Assembly (NCBI RefSeq): GCF_003335505.1
Contig: NZ_QPEX01000011.1
Span: 310,001-374,000 of the forward strand
Length of the DNA stretch: 64,000 nucleotides
Direction of reading: 5' to 3'
Source of the DNA: Bremerella cremea
GTDB lineage: Bacteria > Planctomycetota > Planctomycetia > Pirellulales > Pirellulaceae
Shown: piece by piece, positions 10,886 to 19,538 of the stretch
Position numbering within the stretch: the stretch's first letter is position 1
Layout: each line of letters opens with the position of its first letter
Program-made: the position numbers and the translations under genes
Notes under the pieces: generated by a model
Databases searched by the model: none
What the model was told of the DNA's origin: nothing
Seen by the model: only the letters and a program-made list of their open reading frames with translations

Positions 10886-12022
10886 TTATGCCGAAACTTC
10901 GAGCATTCGTTCCAGGGCAACTCGCGACCATTTGGCCGTTTCTTCGTCGACATGGATTTCGTTGACTGGGGTGCCTGCCGCCAGGTTTTCGAGCGACCAG
11001 CAGAGGTGGGCCAAGTCGATGCGATACATCGTGGCACACATGCAAACGACCGGCGAAAGGAAATGGATTTCCTGTTCGGGGTGTTCTTTTTTCAGCCGGT
11101 TGACCAAGTGAAGTTCCGTGCCGATGGCCCATTTGGTGCCAGCCGGGCTATGGCGGACAGTTTCAATAATTTTGCCGGTCGAGCCCGAGACGTCGGCGAT
11201 TTCGTTCACTTCTCGCATGCATTCCGGATGAACCAAGATTTTGATCCCGGGGTGATTCTGGCGGAATGTGGCGACGTGCTCCTTTTTGAACATCTGATGC
11301 ACGCTGCAATGTCCTTGCCACAGAATCACTTTGCTGTCAACGAGTTGCGCCTCGGTGTTGCCTCCCAGGTTTTGGGCGTACGGGTTCCAGACGGGCATCT
11401 GTTCTTCGGTGATACCCATGGTTAGGGCCGTGTTGCGGCCCAGATGTTGATCGGGGAAGAAGAGAACGCGGCTGGTGCGGCTAAAGGCCCACTGCAACGC
11501 CTTATCGGCATTACTCGAAGTGCAGACAATCCCGCCGTGCTTGCCGACAAACGCCTTTAAACTGGCCGCAGAATTGATGTAAGTGACTGGGGTGATGTCG
11601 TTTGTGTCGATCACTTCACCGAGGTCGTCCCAGGCATTTTCGACCTGATCAATGGCCGCCATATCTGCCATCGAGCAGCCAGCGGCCATGTCGGGCAGAA
11701 CGACCGTAACCCGCTGTCCATTTCGCTCGGCGACTTTTTCGGGGCGGTTGGCCAGAATGTCGGCTGTTTCGGCCATGAAATGGACCCCACAGAAAGCAAT
11801 GAACCGACAATCGCTGCTTTCGGCGGCCAGTTTGCTGAGTTGATAGCTATCGCCACGCAGGTCAGAAAGCTCGATCACCTCGTCTTGCTGGTAGTGATGT
11901 CCCAGAATCAGCAGCTTGCTGCCCAGTTCGTCGCGGACTTTCTGGATGCGCTGGTGGAGTTCTTCGTTCGAAAGGGATCGATAGGGGGCAAAATCGTAGG
12001 ATCCCAAGGAAACGGTCGACAT
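10886..12022 (-). CDS. nadA: quinolinate synthase A
   Basis: A [4Fe-4S] enzyme that condenses iminoaspartate with dihydroxyacetone phosphate to quinolinate in de novo NAD synthesis. About 378 residues from the ATG at 12022; an in-frame upstream extension has no family counterpart. Recognisable motifs include LILGHHYQQDEV near the N-terminus, FCGVHFMAETADIL, DMAAGCSMADM, HPEC, and the C-terminal VCMCATM. They supply the cluster-binding cysteines and substrate-binding histidines. No nadB or nadC is nearby, so it is probably transcribed alone, divergently from the fab-like cluster. Confidence 0.93.
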   Translation of the reverse strand: MSTVSLGSYDFAPYRSLSNEELHQRIQKVRDELGSKLLILGHHYQQDEVIELSDLRGDSYQLSKLAAESSDCRFIAFCGVHFMAETADILANRPEKVAERNGQRVTVVLPDMAAGCSMADMAAIDQVENAWDDLGEVIDTNDITPVTYINSAASLKAFVGKHGGIVCTSSNADKALQWAFSRTSRVLFFPDQHLGRNTALTMGITEEQMPVWNPYAQNLGGNTEAQLVDSKVILWQGHCSVHQMFKKEHVATFRQNHPGIKILVHPECMREVNEIADVSGSTGKIIETVRHSPAGTKWAIGTELHLVNRLKKEHPEQEIHFLSPVVCMCATMYRIDLAHLCWSLENLAAGTPVNEIHVDEETAKWSRVALERMLEVSA

Positions 12023-12130
12023 GATGGTTTCTCGCGGCTTAGCTACCAAACCGGTGATCGGTTGGCTCGTTTCAGGAAGCAACGTGTAGGCAAGGGGTTA
12101 GGCCGAACGGATTCGCCCACACGGTACCGT

Positions 12131-12136
12131 ATTATA
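12131..12136 (-). promoter_or_regulatory. candidate -10 element for nadA
   Basis: A perfect TATAAT on the minus strand about 110 bases upstream of the nadA start. No convincing -35 hexamer is found 16-18 bases away. A nearby TG (GTGCCTATAAT) is one base off an extended -10. Confidence 0.35.
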
Positions 12137-12327
12137 GGCACGTTAAGGCAACTTCCCCACCCACCAAAATCAACGTTGTGCGAGGAGGTTGCTGGCAGTT
12201 TTCCTCGGTAGAGGGGCTTTGTGGCGGAAGTGATCTTCCGTAAGTGGCGTTATTTGCTTAGGTTAGCGTCTGCAGCAAAGTCACTTGCAACGCGAAATAA
12301 ACCGCTCGCAGCTGGCTTGTTGTGAAC

Positions 12328-12356
12328 TTGTGAGGGTGAGATTGGCTGGGTATACT
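12328..12356 (+). promoter_or_regulatory. sigma-70-type promoter for the fab-like cluster
   Basis: TTGTGA, a 17-base spacer, then TATACT (four and five of six matches to consensus). The predicted start of transcription near 12363 gives a leader of about 65 bases before the first FabZ-like gene. Confidence 0.55.
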
Positions 12357-12428
12357 GCTAAGCTTTAATTTCCCGGCGGAAGGTCCCTAAGGGCATTGGT
12401 AAAACATCGGAATCGCTAGTGAGCTGAG

Positions 12429-12908
12429 ATGAAGTTCTGTCTGATCGATCAAATCTCGGAGATTCATCCTGGCGAGCGAATTTCAGCGGTCAAATGCTTG
12501 AGCCTTGCCGAAGAGTATCTTCAGGATCACTTTCCACGGTTTCCCGTCATGCCTGGGGTATTGATGCTGGAAGCCATGACACAAACCGGTGCCTGGCTGG
12601 TTCGTGTTACGAATGATTTTAGTCATAGTCTGACGGTGCTGAAGGAAGCACGTAACGTCAAATATGGCAACTTTGTCGAACCGGGAGAAATCCTGATCGT
12701 CAAAGCAGAGCTGATGAAAATGGATGGTAACTTGGCCTCGCTGAAAGTATCCGGCGAAGTCAACGGTAACGTTGCGGTCAGTTCTCGCATCGTGCTGGAA
12801 AGTTACAATTCGTCTGGTACCGACCAGCCGAATACTACGGATCTTTGTGCGATCCGCCAACTCAGACAACAATACGATCTGCTGTGCCGCCAGAAATCGT
12901 CGGTGTAG
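12429..12908 (+). CDS. FabZ-like 3-hydroxyacyl-ACP dehydratase (first copy)
   Basis: Hot-dog-fold protein of 159 residues expected to dehydrate 3-hydroxyacyl-ACP to the trans-2-enoyl form. The catalytic pair is H34 in DHFPRFPVMPG and E48 in LMLEAMTQTG, with the same 14-residue spacing as E. coli FabZ (H54, E68). The C-terminus is longer than in FabZ, with a polar tail of about 30 residues. It is the first gene of a same-strand set: FabZ-like, ACP, FabZ-like, FabF. A specialised acyl-chain pathway is more likely than bulk fatty-acid synthesis because two dehydratases flank a non-standard ACP. Substrate is unknown. Confidence 0.85.
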   Translation: MKFCLIDQISEIHPGERISAVKCLSLAEEYLQDHFPRFPVMPGVLMLEAMTQTGAWLVRVTNDFSHSLTVLKEARNVKYGNFVEPGEILIVKAELMKMDGNLASLKVSGEVNGNVAVSSRIVLESYNSSGTDQPNTTDLCAIRQLRQQYDLLCRQKSSV

Positions 12909-13011
12909 ACAATCGTTCCCCAAGTCGCAGCGTGCGGCATCCCTGAATCGCTTAGGGCAACGTTTTTCAGCTAGATAGCCAGTCTTTTCCCAAGTCGGAG
13001 AGCAAGAAATT

Positions 13012-13398
13012 ATGGCACCCTCGGATGACGAAATTTTTGAAAAGGTCCGCGAAGCCTTGGTAGACGCCTTGGGCGTTGACGAGGAAGAAGTGGTACCAGA
13101 GGCGACCATGGTGGGCGATCTAGGTGCCGAATCGATCGACTTCTTGGACATCGTGTTCCGCCTGGAAAAGGCGTTTGGCATCACCATTCCGCGTGATGAG
13201 CTGTTCCCAGAAGACATTTTGACCAACGCCCAGTACGTTCAGAACGGCAAGGTCACTCCGGAAGGCTTGGCCGAGCTGAAAAAGCGGATGCCGTTTGCCG
13301 ACCTCAGCAAGTTCGAAGCGAACCCCGTGGTTTCCGACTTTGGTAACCTGCTGACCGTCAACGACATGTGCAGCTACGTGAAGTCGAAGCTGGCCTAG
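13012..13398 (+). CDS. acyl carrier protein with a long insertion
   Basis: Carries acyl intermediates on a phosphopantetheine arm attached to S41 of DLGAESIDFLD. The N-terminal 65 residues are a normal ACP (helix I, the DSL-like loop as ESI, helix II and the FGITIPRDEL stretch). About 45 extra residues (roughly 68-112) then precede the last helix, making 128 residues instead of the usual 75-85. This unusual carrier, encoded between two dehydratases and before a ketosynthase, argues for a dedicated acyl pathway. A GAGAGC purine tract lies about 10 bases before the ATG. Confidence 0.88.
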   Translation: MAPSDDEIFEKVREALVDALGVDEEEVVPEATMVGDLGAESIDFLDIVFRLEKAFGITIPRDELFPEDILTNAQYVQNGKVTPEGLAELKKRMPFADLSKFEANPVVSDFGNLLTVNDMCSYVKSKLA

Positions 13399-13423
13399 TT
13401 TGCTAGTCAGGTTTTGTTCGTAA

Positions 13424-13455
13424 TCGGTCCGCCTGTTTTAGATGGTGCGGACCGA
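13424..13455 (+). other. hairpin between the acp and second fabZ-like genes
   Basis: A 9-base-pair stem (13424-13432 with 13447-13455) with a 14-base loop in the 101-base gap between the genes. There is no U-run after it, so it is more likely an mRNA-stability or processing element than a terminator. Confidence 0.4.
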
Positions 13456-13499
13456 ATTGCGTAACAGGCCAACCCTACAGAGGCGAGGAATCTGCGGAA

Positions 13500-14048
13500 A
13501 TGCGTTGGTTTTGGATCGACAAATTCATTGAGTTCGAAAGCGGCAAGTCCGCCAAGTCGGTTAAATGCGTTTCGTTGGCCGAAGACCACCTGCACGATCA
13601 CTTCCGCTACCTGCCGGTCATGCCACATTCGCTGGTGATCGAAGGGATTGCTCAAACCGGTGGGGTTCTGGCTGGGGAAGTCTACGACTTCCGCGAACGC
13701 GTCGTGTTGGCCAAAGTTGCCAAAGCTACGTTTCACGGTACCGCCCATCCTGGCGATCAGTTGACCTATACCGCTGTGATGAACGATATCCGTGAGAACG
13801 GCGCGTACGTTTCGGCGACAAGCCACATCGGCGACAAGTTGCATGCCGAGGTCGAGCTGTTTTTTGCTCATTTGAGCGATAAAGAGGGAGAGCATCGCGA
13901 ATTGTTCTTCCCGGCCGACTTCCTCTCGATGTTGCGGCTAATGGGGCTTTATAATGTGGGGAAGGCGAAAGATGGTTCCCCGCTACAGCCTCCCGAGTAC
14001 ATGGTTCAGGCAGAAATCGAGTTGGCCAAAACCCCTTCGGTTTCGTGA
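13500..14048 (+). CDS. FabZ/FabA-like dehydratase (second copy)
   Basis: Hot-dog-fold protein of 182 residues, paralogous to the first gene of the cluster. Both start with a MxxxxID...VKCxSLAEdxLxDHF pattern. Candidate catalytic residues H34 and E48 are kept in the same spacing, but the usual PG after the histidine loop is PH here (PVMPHSLVIEG). The C-terminal 40 residues are unlike FabZ. It could be a second dehydratase, an isomerase or a non-catalytic partner forming a heterodimer with the first copy; the sequence does not decide. Confidence 0.8.
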   Translation: MRWFWIDKFIEFESGKSAKSVKCVSLAEDHLHDHFRYLPVMPHSLVIEGIAQTGGVLAGEVYDFRERVVLAKVAKATFHGTAHPGDQLTYTAVMNDIRENGAYVSATSHIGDKLHAEVELFFAHLSDKEGEHRELFFPADFLSMLRLMGLYNVGKAKDGSPLQPPEYMVQAEIELAKTPSVS

Positions 14049-14148
14049 GTTTACCCGCCGGCGATCGGTGGAATCGAATTTAAGTGTAGCCAGTCAGACG
14101 GACAACTTCTGTCCTGTCGGCAGCGATTGAACGCGGAGAGAATCTTCT

Positions 14149-15438
14149 ATGACGAGGCGAGTCGTTGTCACCGGTGTCGGCATGGTCAACCCCATGGGGC
14201 ACGATGTGGAAACGGTCTGGAAAGGCCTGAAAGAAGGTGCCTCTGGCGTCGGTTACACAACCGTCTTCGATGCATCCAACTTCCCCACGAAAATCTCGGC
14301 CGAGGTGAAGGACTGGGACGTCACCAAGTGTGGCGAGAAGATCGAAGATTGGGAAAAAGCAGGCCGCCATACTCGTTTTGCAATCGGGGCCGCCAAGCAG
14401 GCCGTCGAATCTTCCGGCGTGCTTAGCAGCATTCAAGATCCGACCCGGTTTGGGGTTTACCTCGGCTGTGGCGAAGGGGATCAAGACTTCTTGACCTTCA
14501 CCAACATGGTCGTGGCCGCAATCAGCAGCAAGGAATCGGACTGGGACAAGGCCGCGTTCATTCGTAAGGGGTTGGCTACGCTCGATCCTCGTCGCGAGAT
14601 GGAGCAAGACCCCAGCATGCCGTGCGGTCACTTGGCTTCTCTGTTCAATGCCCAAGGTCCTAACCTCAACTGCTTGACCGCTTGTGCTGCTTCGAGCCAG
14701 GCCATTGGCGAAGCCCGCGAGCTGATTCGCCGAGGGACCGTTGATGTGATGCTCTCTGGCGGAGCTCACTCCATGATTCATCCGTTCGGCGTGACTGGCT
14801 TCAACCTGTTAACGGCCCTTTCCACACGCAACGACGAGCCAACCCGTGCCTCGCGTCCTTTCGACCGAGAACGTGACGGTTTCGTGTTGGGCGAAGGTGC
14901 TTCGATGGTGGTGCTCGAAGAACTCGAACACGCCAAAGCCCGTGGCGCTCAGATCTTCGGCGAGATTATCGGCTACGGCACCACAGCGGATGCTTTCCGT
15001 ATTACCGACACCCACCCGGAAGGCCGCGGCGGGATTGCTTGCATGAAGATGGCCATGCAAGATGCCGGGATCACCCCGGAACAAGTCGATTACGTCAACG
15101 CCCACGGTACTAGCACCACGGTCAACGACAAAGTCGAAACCCTGTGCTGCCACGAAGCATTTGGCGAACTAGCCAAGAAAATCCCGGTTTCCAGCACCAA
15201 GAGCATGATGGGACACCTGATTGCCGCAGCTGGCGTGACCGAAGCAATCGTCTGTTTGCTGGCCATTCGCGATAAGGTTCTGCCGCCGACGATTAACTAT
15301 GAGAACCCAGACGACAACTGCGATCTCGATTACATCCCGAACGAAGCGCGCGAAGCGAAATGCGACATCGCGTTGAACAACAGCTTCGGTTTCGGCGGCC
15401 AGAACATCACGCTCGCACTGAGTCGCTTTAACGGCTAA
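14149..15438 (+). CDS. beta-ketoacyl-ACP synthase, FabF (KAS II) type
   Basis: Condenses malonyl-ACP with a growing acyl chain. The thiolase fold shows the complete triad C179 (TACAASSQ), H319 (NAHGTSTT) and H356 (MMGHLIAAAG), with K351, all at the same mutual spacing as E. coli FabF (C163, H303, K335, H340). The 429 residues include an insertion near residues 40-70 and a longer stretch before the active-site cysteine. It closes the four-gene cluster, and a hairpin terminator follows. No ketoreductase or enoyl reductase is encoded nearby, so those steps would rely on enzymes from elsewhere. Confidence 0.9.
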   Translation: MTRRVVVTGVGMVNPMGHDVETVWKGLKEGASGVGYTTVFDASNFPTKISAEVKDWDVTKCGEKIEDWEKAGRHTRFAIGAAKQAVESSGVLSSIQDPTRFGVYLGCGEGDQDFLTFTNMVVAAISSKESDWDKAAFIRKGLATLDPRREMEQDPSMPCGHLASLFNAQGPNLNCLTACAASSQAIGEARELIRRGTVDVMLSGGAHSMIHPFGVTGFNLLTALSTRNDEPTRASRPFDRERDGFVLGEGASMVVLEELEHAKARGAQIFGEIIGYGTTADAFRITDTHPEGRGGIACMKMAMQDAGITPEQVDYVNAHGTSTTVNDKVETLCCHEAFGELAKKIPVSSTKSMMGHLIAAAGVTEAIVCLLAIRDKVLPPTINYENPDDNCDLDYIPNEAREAKCDIALNNSFGFGGQNITLALSRFNG

Positions 15439-15481
15439 GCCGCTTCAAGCGTGCGAAGAAAAAAATGACGGTCATTCTAGG

Positions 15482-15517
15482 GGGTATTGTCCTGCTGCTA
15501 GCGGGCGATACCCTTTG
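15482..15517 (+). terminator. terminator-like hairpin after the fab-like cluster
   Basis: An 11-base-pair stem including two G-U pairs (15482-15492 with 15503-15513) and a 10-base loop, followed by TTTGTCTTG. It lies about 45 bases after the FabF stop. The U-tract is short. Confidence 0.55.
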
Positions 15518-15545
15518 TCTTGCGCTAGTTGCTGACTCATTTTAA

Positions 15546-15580
15546 TAGACGCCAATCCCCGCCGTTTCTATAATAAACGG
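15546..15580 (+). promoter_or_regulatory. promoter with overlapping inverted repeat upstream of the DUF1592-type gene
   Basis: TAGACG (four of six), 17-base spacer, then a perfect TATAAT at 15569-15574. CCGTTT (15562-15567) and AAACGG (15575-15580) form an exact inverted repeat centred on the -10 box, a position where a repressor could block polymerase. The leader would be about 60 bases. Confidence 0.55.
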
Positions 15581-15642
15581 CTGGTCCCTCCTTTAAGCCT
15601 GCCTCTATCTCTTGTTTTCTTCCCTATCAGGACTCCCAGCCG

Positions 15643-17961
15643 ATGTTGCGGTATCTGCGTGGACGTTTTGTTCGCGTTGCACCAATCTGGTTGCTTGCCC
15701 TTGCTTGCGCGCTTGCCGCGTTGCCGGCCAAGGGGGCAGACCGCGCCGAGTTGGCGAGCGACTACGAGGGGAAGATCGTTCCGTTTCTACAGACCTACTG
15801 CTTGGATTGCCACTCCAGCGAGTCGCCCGAGGCCGGGCTCGATCTGACGAAGTATCGCAGCTTGGAAGAGGTCACAACGGTTGGGCGCAAGAAGTGGAGT
15901 TCAGTGCTCGATATGCTCGTCAACGGCAGCATGCCGCCAGAAGATGCAGATCAACCGAACGCCGAAGAACTGCAGTTGGCGTTGTCGTGGACCCAGTCGG
16001 CCTTGGCCAGCATCGACTGTAGCGGCTCGGTGCAGCCTGGACGGGAAACGGTCCGCCGTCTCAATCGAATTGAGTACGAGAACACCATTCGCGATCTGGT
16101 TGGCATTGAATACCAAGCCACCGACACCCTGCCAGCCGATGACGTTGGTTACGGATTCGATAACATCGGCGATGTGCTCTCGACTTCCCCGCTGCTGTTC
16201 GAAAAATTTTATGAAGCGGCGGAAGAGATTGCCTCGCAGGCGATTGTGGTCGACGAACGTTCTTTGATTCCGCGACGCGATCTGCCGTTGGGCGAATTCA
16301 ATTTGCGAAGTGGTAAAGCTTCAGGCAACCGTTTGACGTTCGCCTCGAATAACGTCGGACGGTTCGAAGTCGAACTGGAACCTGGTCGCTATACGCTGGC
16401 CGTTTACGCGTACGCAAGTCAATCGGGTGACGAGCCTGCCAAGATGAGCGTACAGCTTGGCAAGAAGGAGAAAGAGACCTTCAGCGTTCGCAACACGTCG
16501 GCCAGCGAGAAGCCGTTTGAAATCAGTACTCGACTGCCACGCGGAAAACAAATCATCGAAGTGGCATTCTTGAACGATCACTACGATCCCGGCAACCCAG
16601 ATCCCAACCGTCGCGATCGCAACTTGTTCATTAACAAAATTGAACTGATTGGCCCCGATCACAATATTGCGGCGCTTTATCCGGAGTCGCACAAGCAAAT
16701 CATCTTTGTGCGGCCTGGCGAGAAGGGTTTAGACGAGTTGCAAGCTGCCCAACAGGTCATCGCACGGTTCGCCTCGAAAGCGTTTCGTCGACCCGTAACC
16801 AACGGCGAGATGGAACGCTTGATGATCTTGTATGGTTTAGCCAAGCAAGACGGACTGAATTTCGAGGGCTCGATCCGTGAGGTGGTCGTTGGCATTCTTT
16901 GCTCGCCCCACTTCCTGTTCAAGGTAGAAGGGGGACAAGTCGAGAACGAAGTTTACACCTTGAACGACTACGAACTCGCCACGAGGCTGAGTTACTTTCT
17001 GTGGAGTACGATGCCAGATGACGAACTGTTGATGCATGCCTGGAAGGGAACGCTGCGGCAAAATCTAGACGCCCAGGTCAAGCGGATGCTGGCCGATCCG
17101 AAAGCGATTGCGTTGACTAAGAATTTCGCTGGCCAGTGGCTAGAAATGCGGAAGCTGGAAACCGTGCAGCCTGATCGGCGGAAGTTCCGCGACTTCAGTT
17201 CGGAATTGGCTGAAGACATGCGAACGGAAACGGAGCGTTTCTTTCAATCAATTGTCGAGGAAGATCGGAGCGTGCTCGATTTGTTGGCGGCCGACTATTC
17301 GTTCCTTAACGAGCGTCTGGCCAAGCATTACGGGATCGACGGTGTGTACGGTGACGAGTTCCGCAAAGTCCCTTTAGCAGACCCAAACCGAGGCGGCATT
17401 CTGACCCAGGCCAGCGTCTTGACGGTCACCTCGAACCCCACACGTACGAGTCCTGTGAAACGTGGCAAATGGATTTTAGATAATGTCCTTGGCACGCCCC
17501 CACCGAGCCCACCAGCGAATGTACCTACGCTGGAATCGCAGAAGAAATTGACCGGCTCGCTCCGACAGCGCATGAAAGAGCACCGCGAGAACGCCGCTTG
17601 TGCCTCGTGCCATGCCCGGATGGACCCGATTGGGTTCGCGCTGGAGAACTTCGATGCTATCGGCAAGTGGCGGAGCAAGGACGAAGGATTCGATATCGAT
17701 GCCAGTGGCGAGTTGCCCAGTGGTACCAAGTTCGATGGGGCTGGCGGACTGAAGAAGTTGCTGCTGGACGAACGCAAAGACGAGTTCGTGCATAACTTGA
17801 TCGTGAAGACCATGACCTACGCGTTGGGGCGTGGGGTCGAGTACTACGACGAATGTGCGATTCGGCAAATTCAAGCCGACATGGCTCAGCAAGGCTTTCA
17901 TTATTCCGCGATGATCCACGCGATCGTTCATAGCGAACCTTTTCAAAAACGTGGCGGCTAG
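15643..17961 (+). CDS. exported planctomycete cytochrome-type protein (PSCyt1/DUF1587/1595/1592/1588/1585)
   Basis: A 772-residue secreted protein with an N-terminal signal peptide (cleaved near residues 30-32). Domains in order: PSCyt1-like region with a haem-type CLDCH at residues 53-57, DUF1587 (about 133-190), a beta-sandwich region resembling a carbohydrate-binding module (about 210-345), DUF1595 (about 365-425), DUF1592 (about 435-565), DUF1588 with a second CxxCH, CASCH, at 653-657, and DUF1585 at the end. The Pfam family names come from Rhodopirellula genomes; no member has an established reaction that I know of. The DUF1552 gene follows after 16 bases, its usual partner. The role is probably redox-linked and outside the cytoplasm. 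Confidence 0.88.
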   Translation: MLRYLRGRFVRVAPIWLLALACALAALPAKGADRAELASDYEGKIVPFLQTYCLDCHSSESPEAGLDLTKYRSLEEVTTVGRKKWSSVLDMLVNGSMPPEDADQPNAEELQLALSWTQSALASIDCSGSVQPGRETVRRLNRIEYENTIRDLVGIEYQATDTLPADDVGYGFDNIGDVLSTSPLLFEKFYEAAEEIASQAIVVDERSLIPRRDLPLGEFNLRSGKASGNRLTFASNNVGRFEVELEPGRYTLAVYAYASQSGDEPAKMSVQLGKKEKETFSVRNTSASEKPFEISTRLPRGKQIIEVAFLNDHYDPGNPDPNRRDRNLFINKIELIGPDHNIAALYPESHKQIIFVRPGEKGLDELQAAQQVIARFASKAFRRPVTNGEMERLMILYGLAKQDGLNFEGSIREVVVGILCSPHFLFKVEGGQVENEVYTLNDYELATRLSYFLWSTMPDDELLMHAWKGTLRQNLDAQVKRMLADPKAIALTKNFAGQWLEMRKLETVQPDRRKFRDFSSELAEDMRTETERFFQSIVEEDRSVLDLLAADYSFLNERLAKHYGIDGVYGDEFRKVPLADPNRGGILTQASVLTVTSNPTRTSPVKRGKWILDNVLGTPPPSPPANVPTLESQKKLTGSLRQRMKEHRENAACASCHARMDPIGFALENFDAIGKWRSKDEGFDIDASGELPSGTKFDGAGGLKKLLLDERKDEFVHNLIVKTMTYALGRGVEYYDECAIRQIQADMAQQGFHYSAMIHAIVHSEPFQKRGG

Positions 17962-17977
17962 CCAAGAGGGACCGATC

Positions 17978-19348
17978 ATGTCGCATGCAACCAACTCAAC
18001 GACCATGCTCAGCCGCCGAACGATCTTACGCGGCCTGGGGACTGCGTTGGCACTGCCGTGGCTGGAAAGCATCTGCCCGGTTGTCCGCGCAGCAGGAACC
18101 GATTCGCCAGCGGCCAAACCGCCAGTGCGGATGGGGTTCTTCTACGTTCCCAATGGGATGCACATGCCCGATTGGACACCCAACGGAGAGGGTGAACTGA
18201 AAGAGCTTTCCCCCACGTTGGCTCAGTTGGCCAAGCATCGTTCAGAGATCATGCCGCTAACCGGGCTCGAACTGCACAACGGGTGGGCTTTGGGGGATGG
18301 CGGTGGTGACCATGCCCGTAGTGTTGCCTCGTTTTTGACAGGGGCCCATCCCAACAAGACGGATGGCGCGGACATTCGTAACGGGATCTCTGTCGATCAG
18401 TTTGCCGCGTCCCGTTTGTCGCATCTCACTCGGTTTCCATCGCTCGAACTCGGGCTTGAACCGAGTGCCCAATCGGGCAACTGCGATTCAGGATATAGCT
18501 GCGTATATTCCTCGAACGTCAGTTGGCGGAACGATACCAACTATGTCAATAAGGAAGTGAACCCGCAAGCTCTCTTCGATCGTTTGTTTGGCAACGGCAA
18601 CCGTGGCGAAGAAGCAGAGAACAAAGCCCTGCGTCATCGTCGCAAAAAGAGTGTCCTTGATTTCGTGCTGAATGATGCCAAGCGACTGCAAGAGAACATG
18701 GCCAGTGTCGATCGTCAGAAAATGGATGAATATCTGCACAGCGTGCGCGATGTCGAGCGACGGGTGGCCCATGCCATCAAACTGGAAGGGAAGGAGATTG
18801 AGGCACCTGATTATGCCCGCCCAGAGGGTGTTCCGGCAGAGTTCCAAGAACATGCTCGGTTGATGATGGACATGCTGGTGTTGGCCTTCCAGACCGATGC
18901 GACCCGCATTGCGACCTTCATGATGACCAACGCCGGAAGCAATCGTCCGTATCCTCAAGTCGACGTAAGCGATGGCCACCACGACCTTTCGCACCACCAA
19001 AGCGATGCGGAAAAGCAAAAGAAGATTGCCAAGATCAACCGCTTCCATATCCAGCAGTTCGACTATCTGCTGACGAAAATGCGGGAGGTGAAGGAAGGGG
19101 AGGGGACACTGCTGGACAACTGCATGTTGATGTACGGCAGCGGTTTGTCCGATGGCAATCGCCACAACCATGACGACCTGCCGATCCTCTTGGCGGGCCG
19201 GGCTGGAGGGGCTTTCAAACCGGGGCGACACCTCCGCTACGCTGACAAGACACCTCTGTGCAATCTATATGTTTCCATGCTGGAAGTGATGGGGATCGAG
19301 GCCGATAAGTTCAGCGATTCCAACGGTCGGCTGACGAATTTGAGCTAA
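17978..19348 (+). CDS. Tat-exported DUF1552 protein
   Basis: About 456 residues from ATG 17978, preceded by an AGAGGGA tract. An in-frame GTG 27 bases upstream would overlap the previous gene. The N-terminus carries a twin-arginine signal (SRRTILRGLGTALALPWLE), which implies folded, possibly cofactor-bearing export. Conserved stretches of the family are visible: FYVPNGMHMPDW, LNNG-type LELHNGW, HARSVASFLTGAHP, and near the C-terminus MYGSGLSDGNRHNHDDLPILLAG. DUF1552 proteins almost always accompany DUF1592-type cytochromes, as here. Function is unknown. The C-terminal layout is reminiscent of DUF1501 and alkaline-phosphatase-like proteins, but that is inference. Confidence 0.87.
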   Translation: MSHATNSTTMLSRRTILRGLGTALALPWLESICPVVRAAGTDSPAAKPPVRMGFFYVPNGMHMPDWTPNGEGELKELSPTLAQLAKHRSEIMPLTGLELHNGWALGDGGGDHARSVASFLTGAHPNKTDGADIRNGISVDQFAASRLSHLTRFPSLELGLEPSAQSGNCDSGYSCVYSSNVSWRNDTNYVNKEVNPQALFDRLFGNGNRGEEAENKALRHRRKKSVLDFVLNDAKRLQENMASVDRQKMDEYLHSVRDVERRVAHAIKLEGKEIEAPDYARPEGVPAEFQEHARLMMDMLVLAFQTDATRIATFMMTNAGSNRPYPQVDVSDGHHDLSHHQSDAEKQKKIAKINRFHIQQFDYLLTKMREVKEGEGTLLDNCMLMYGSGLSDGNRHNHDDLPILLAGRAGGAFKPGRHLRYADKTPLCNLYVSMLEVMGIEADKFSDSNGRLTNLS

Positions 19349-19468
19349 GGCTCAGAGCGAGAGCGGGACGTTTGGTTTGTTGTAACAGGGACACTTGTGC
19401 CGGAAAACCGTTGCAATCGCTGCAGGCCGATCTTTGGGCCTCTTCGGGTTCGTTTGGTGTGACCGCGC

Positions 19469-19499
19469 TTGGACCGGAATCCCCCTCGGGGTATATGAT
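19469..19499 (+). promoter_or_regulatory. weak candidate promoter for the PSD1 gene
   Basis: TTGGAC at 19469-19474, with TATATG (17-base spacer) or the overlapping TATGAT (19-base spacer) as the -10 box. Neither pairing is strong. It sits 40-70 bases before the proposed GTG start. Confidence 0.33.
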
Positions 19500-19538
19500 A
19501 AAGAAAGGTGTTATTTCCTCTCTTTCATCAGGTATCCG

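Larger units (their letters stand above)
12023..12428. other. divergent promoter region between nadA and the fab-like cluster
   Basis: About 400 bases with no credible gene. It contains the putative nadA -10 box on the minus strand and a stronger promoter for the plus-strand cluster at 12328-12356. I see no other conserved-looking element. Confidence 0.5.
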
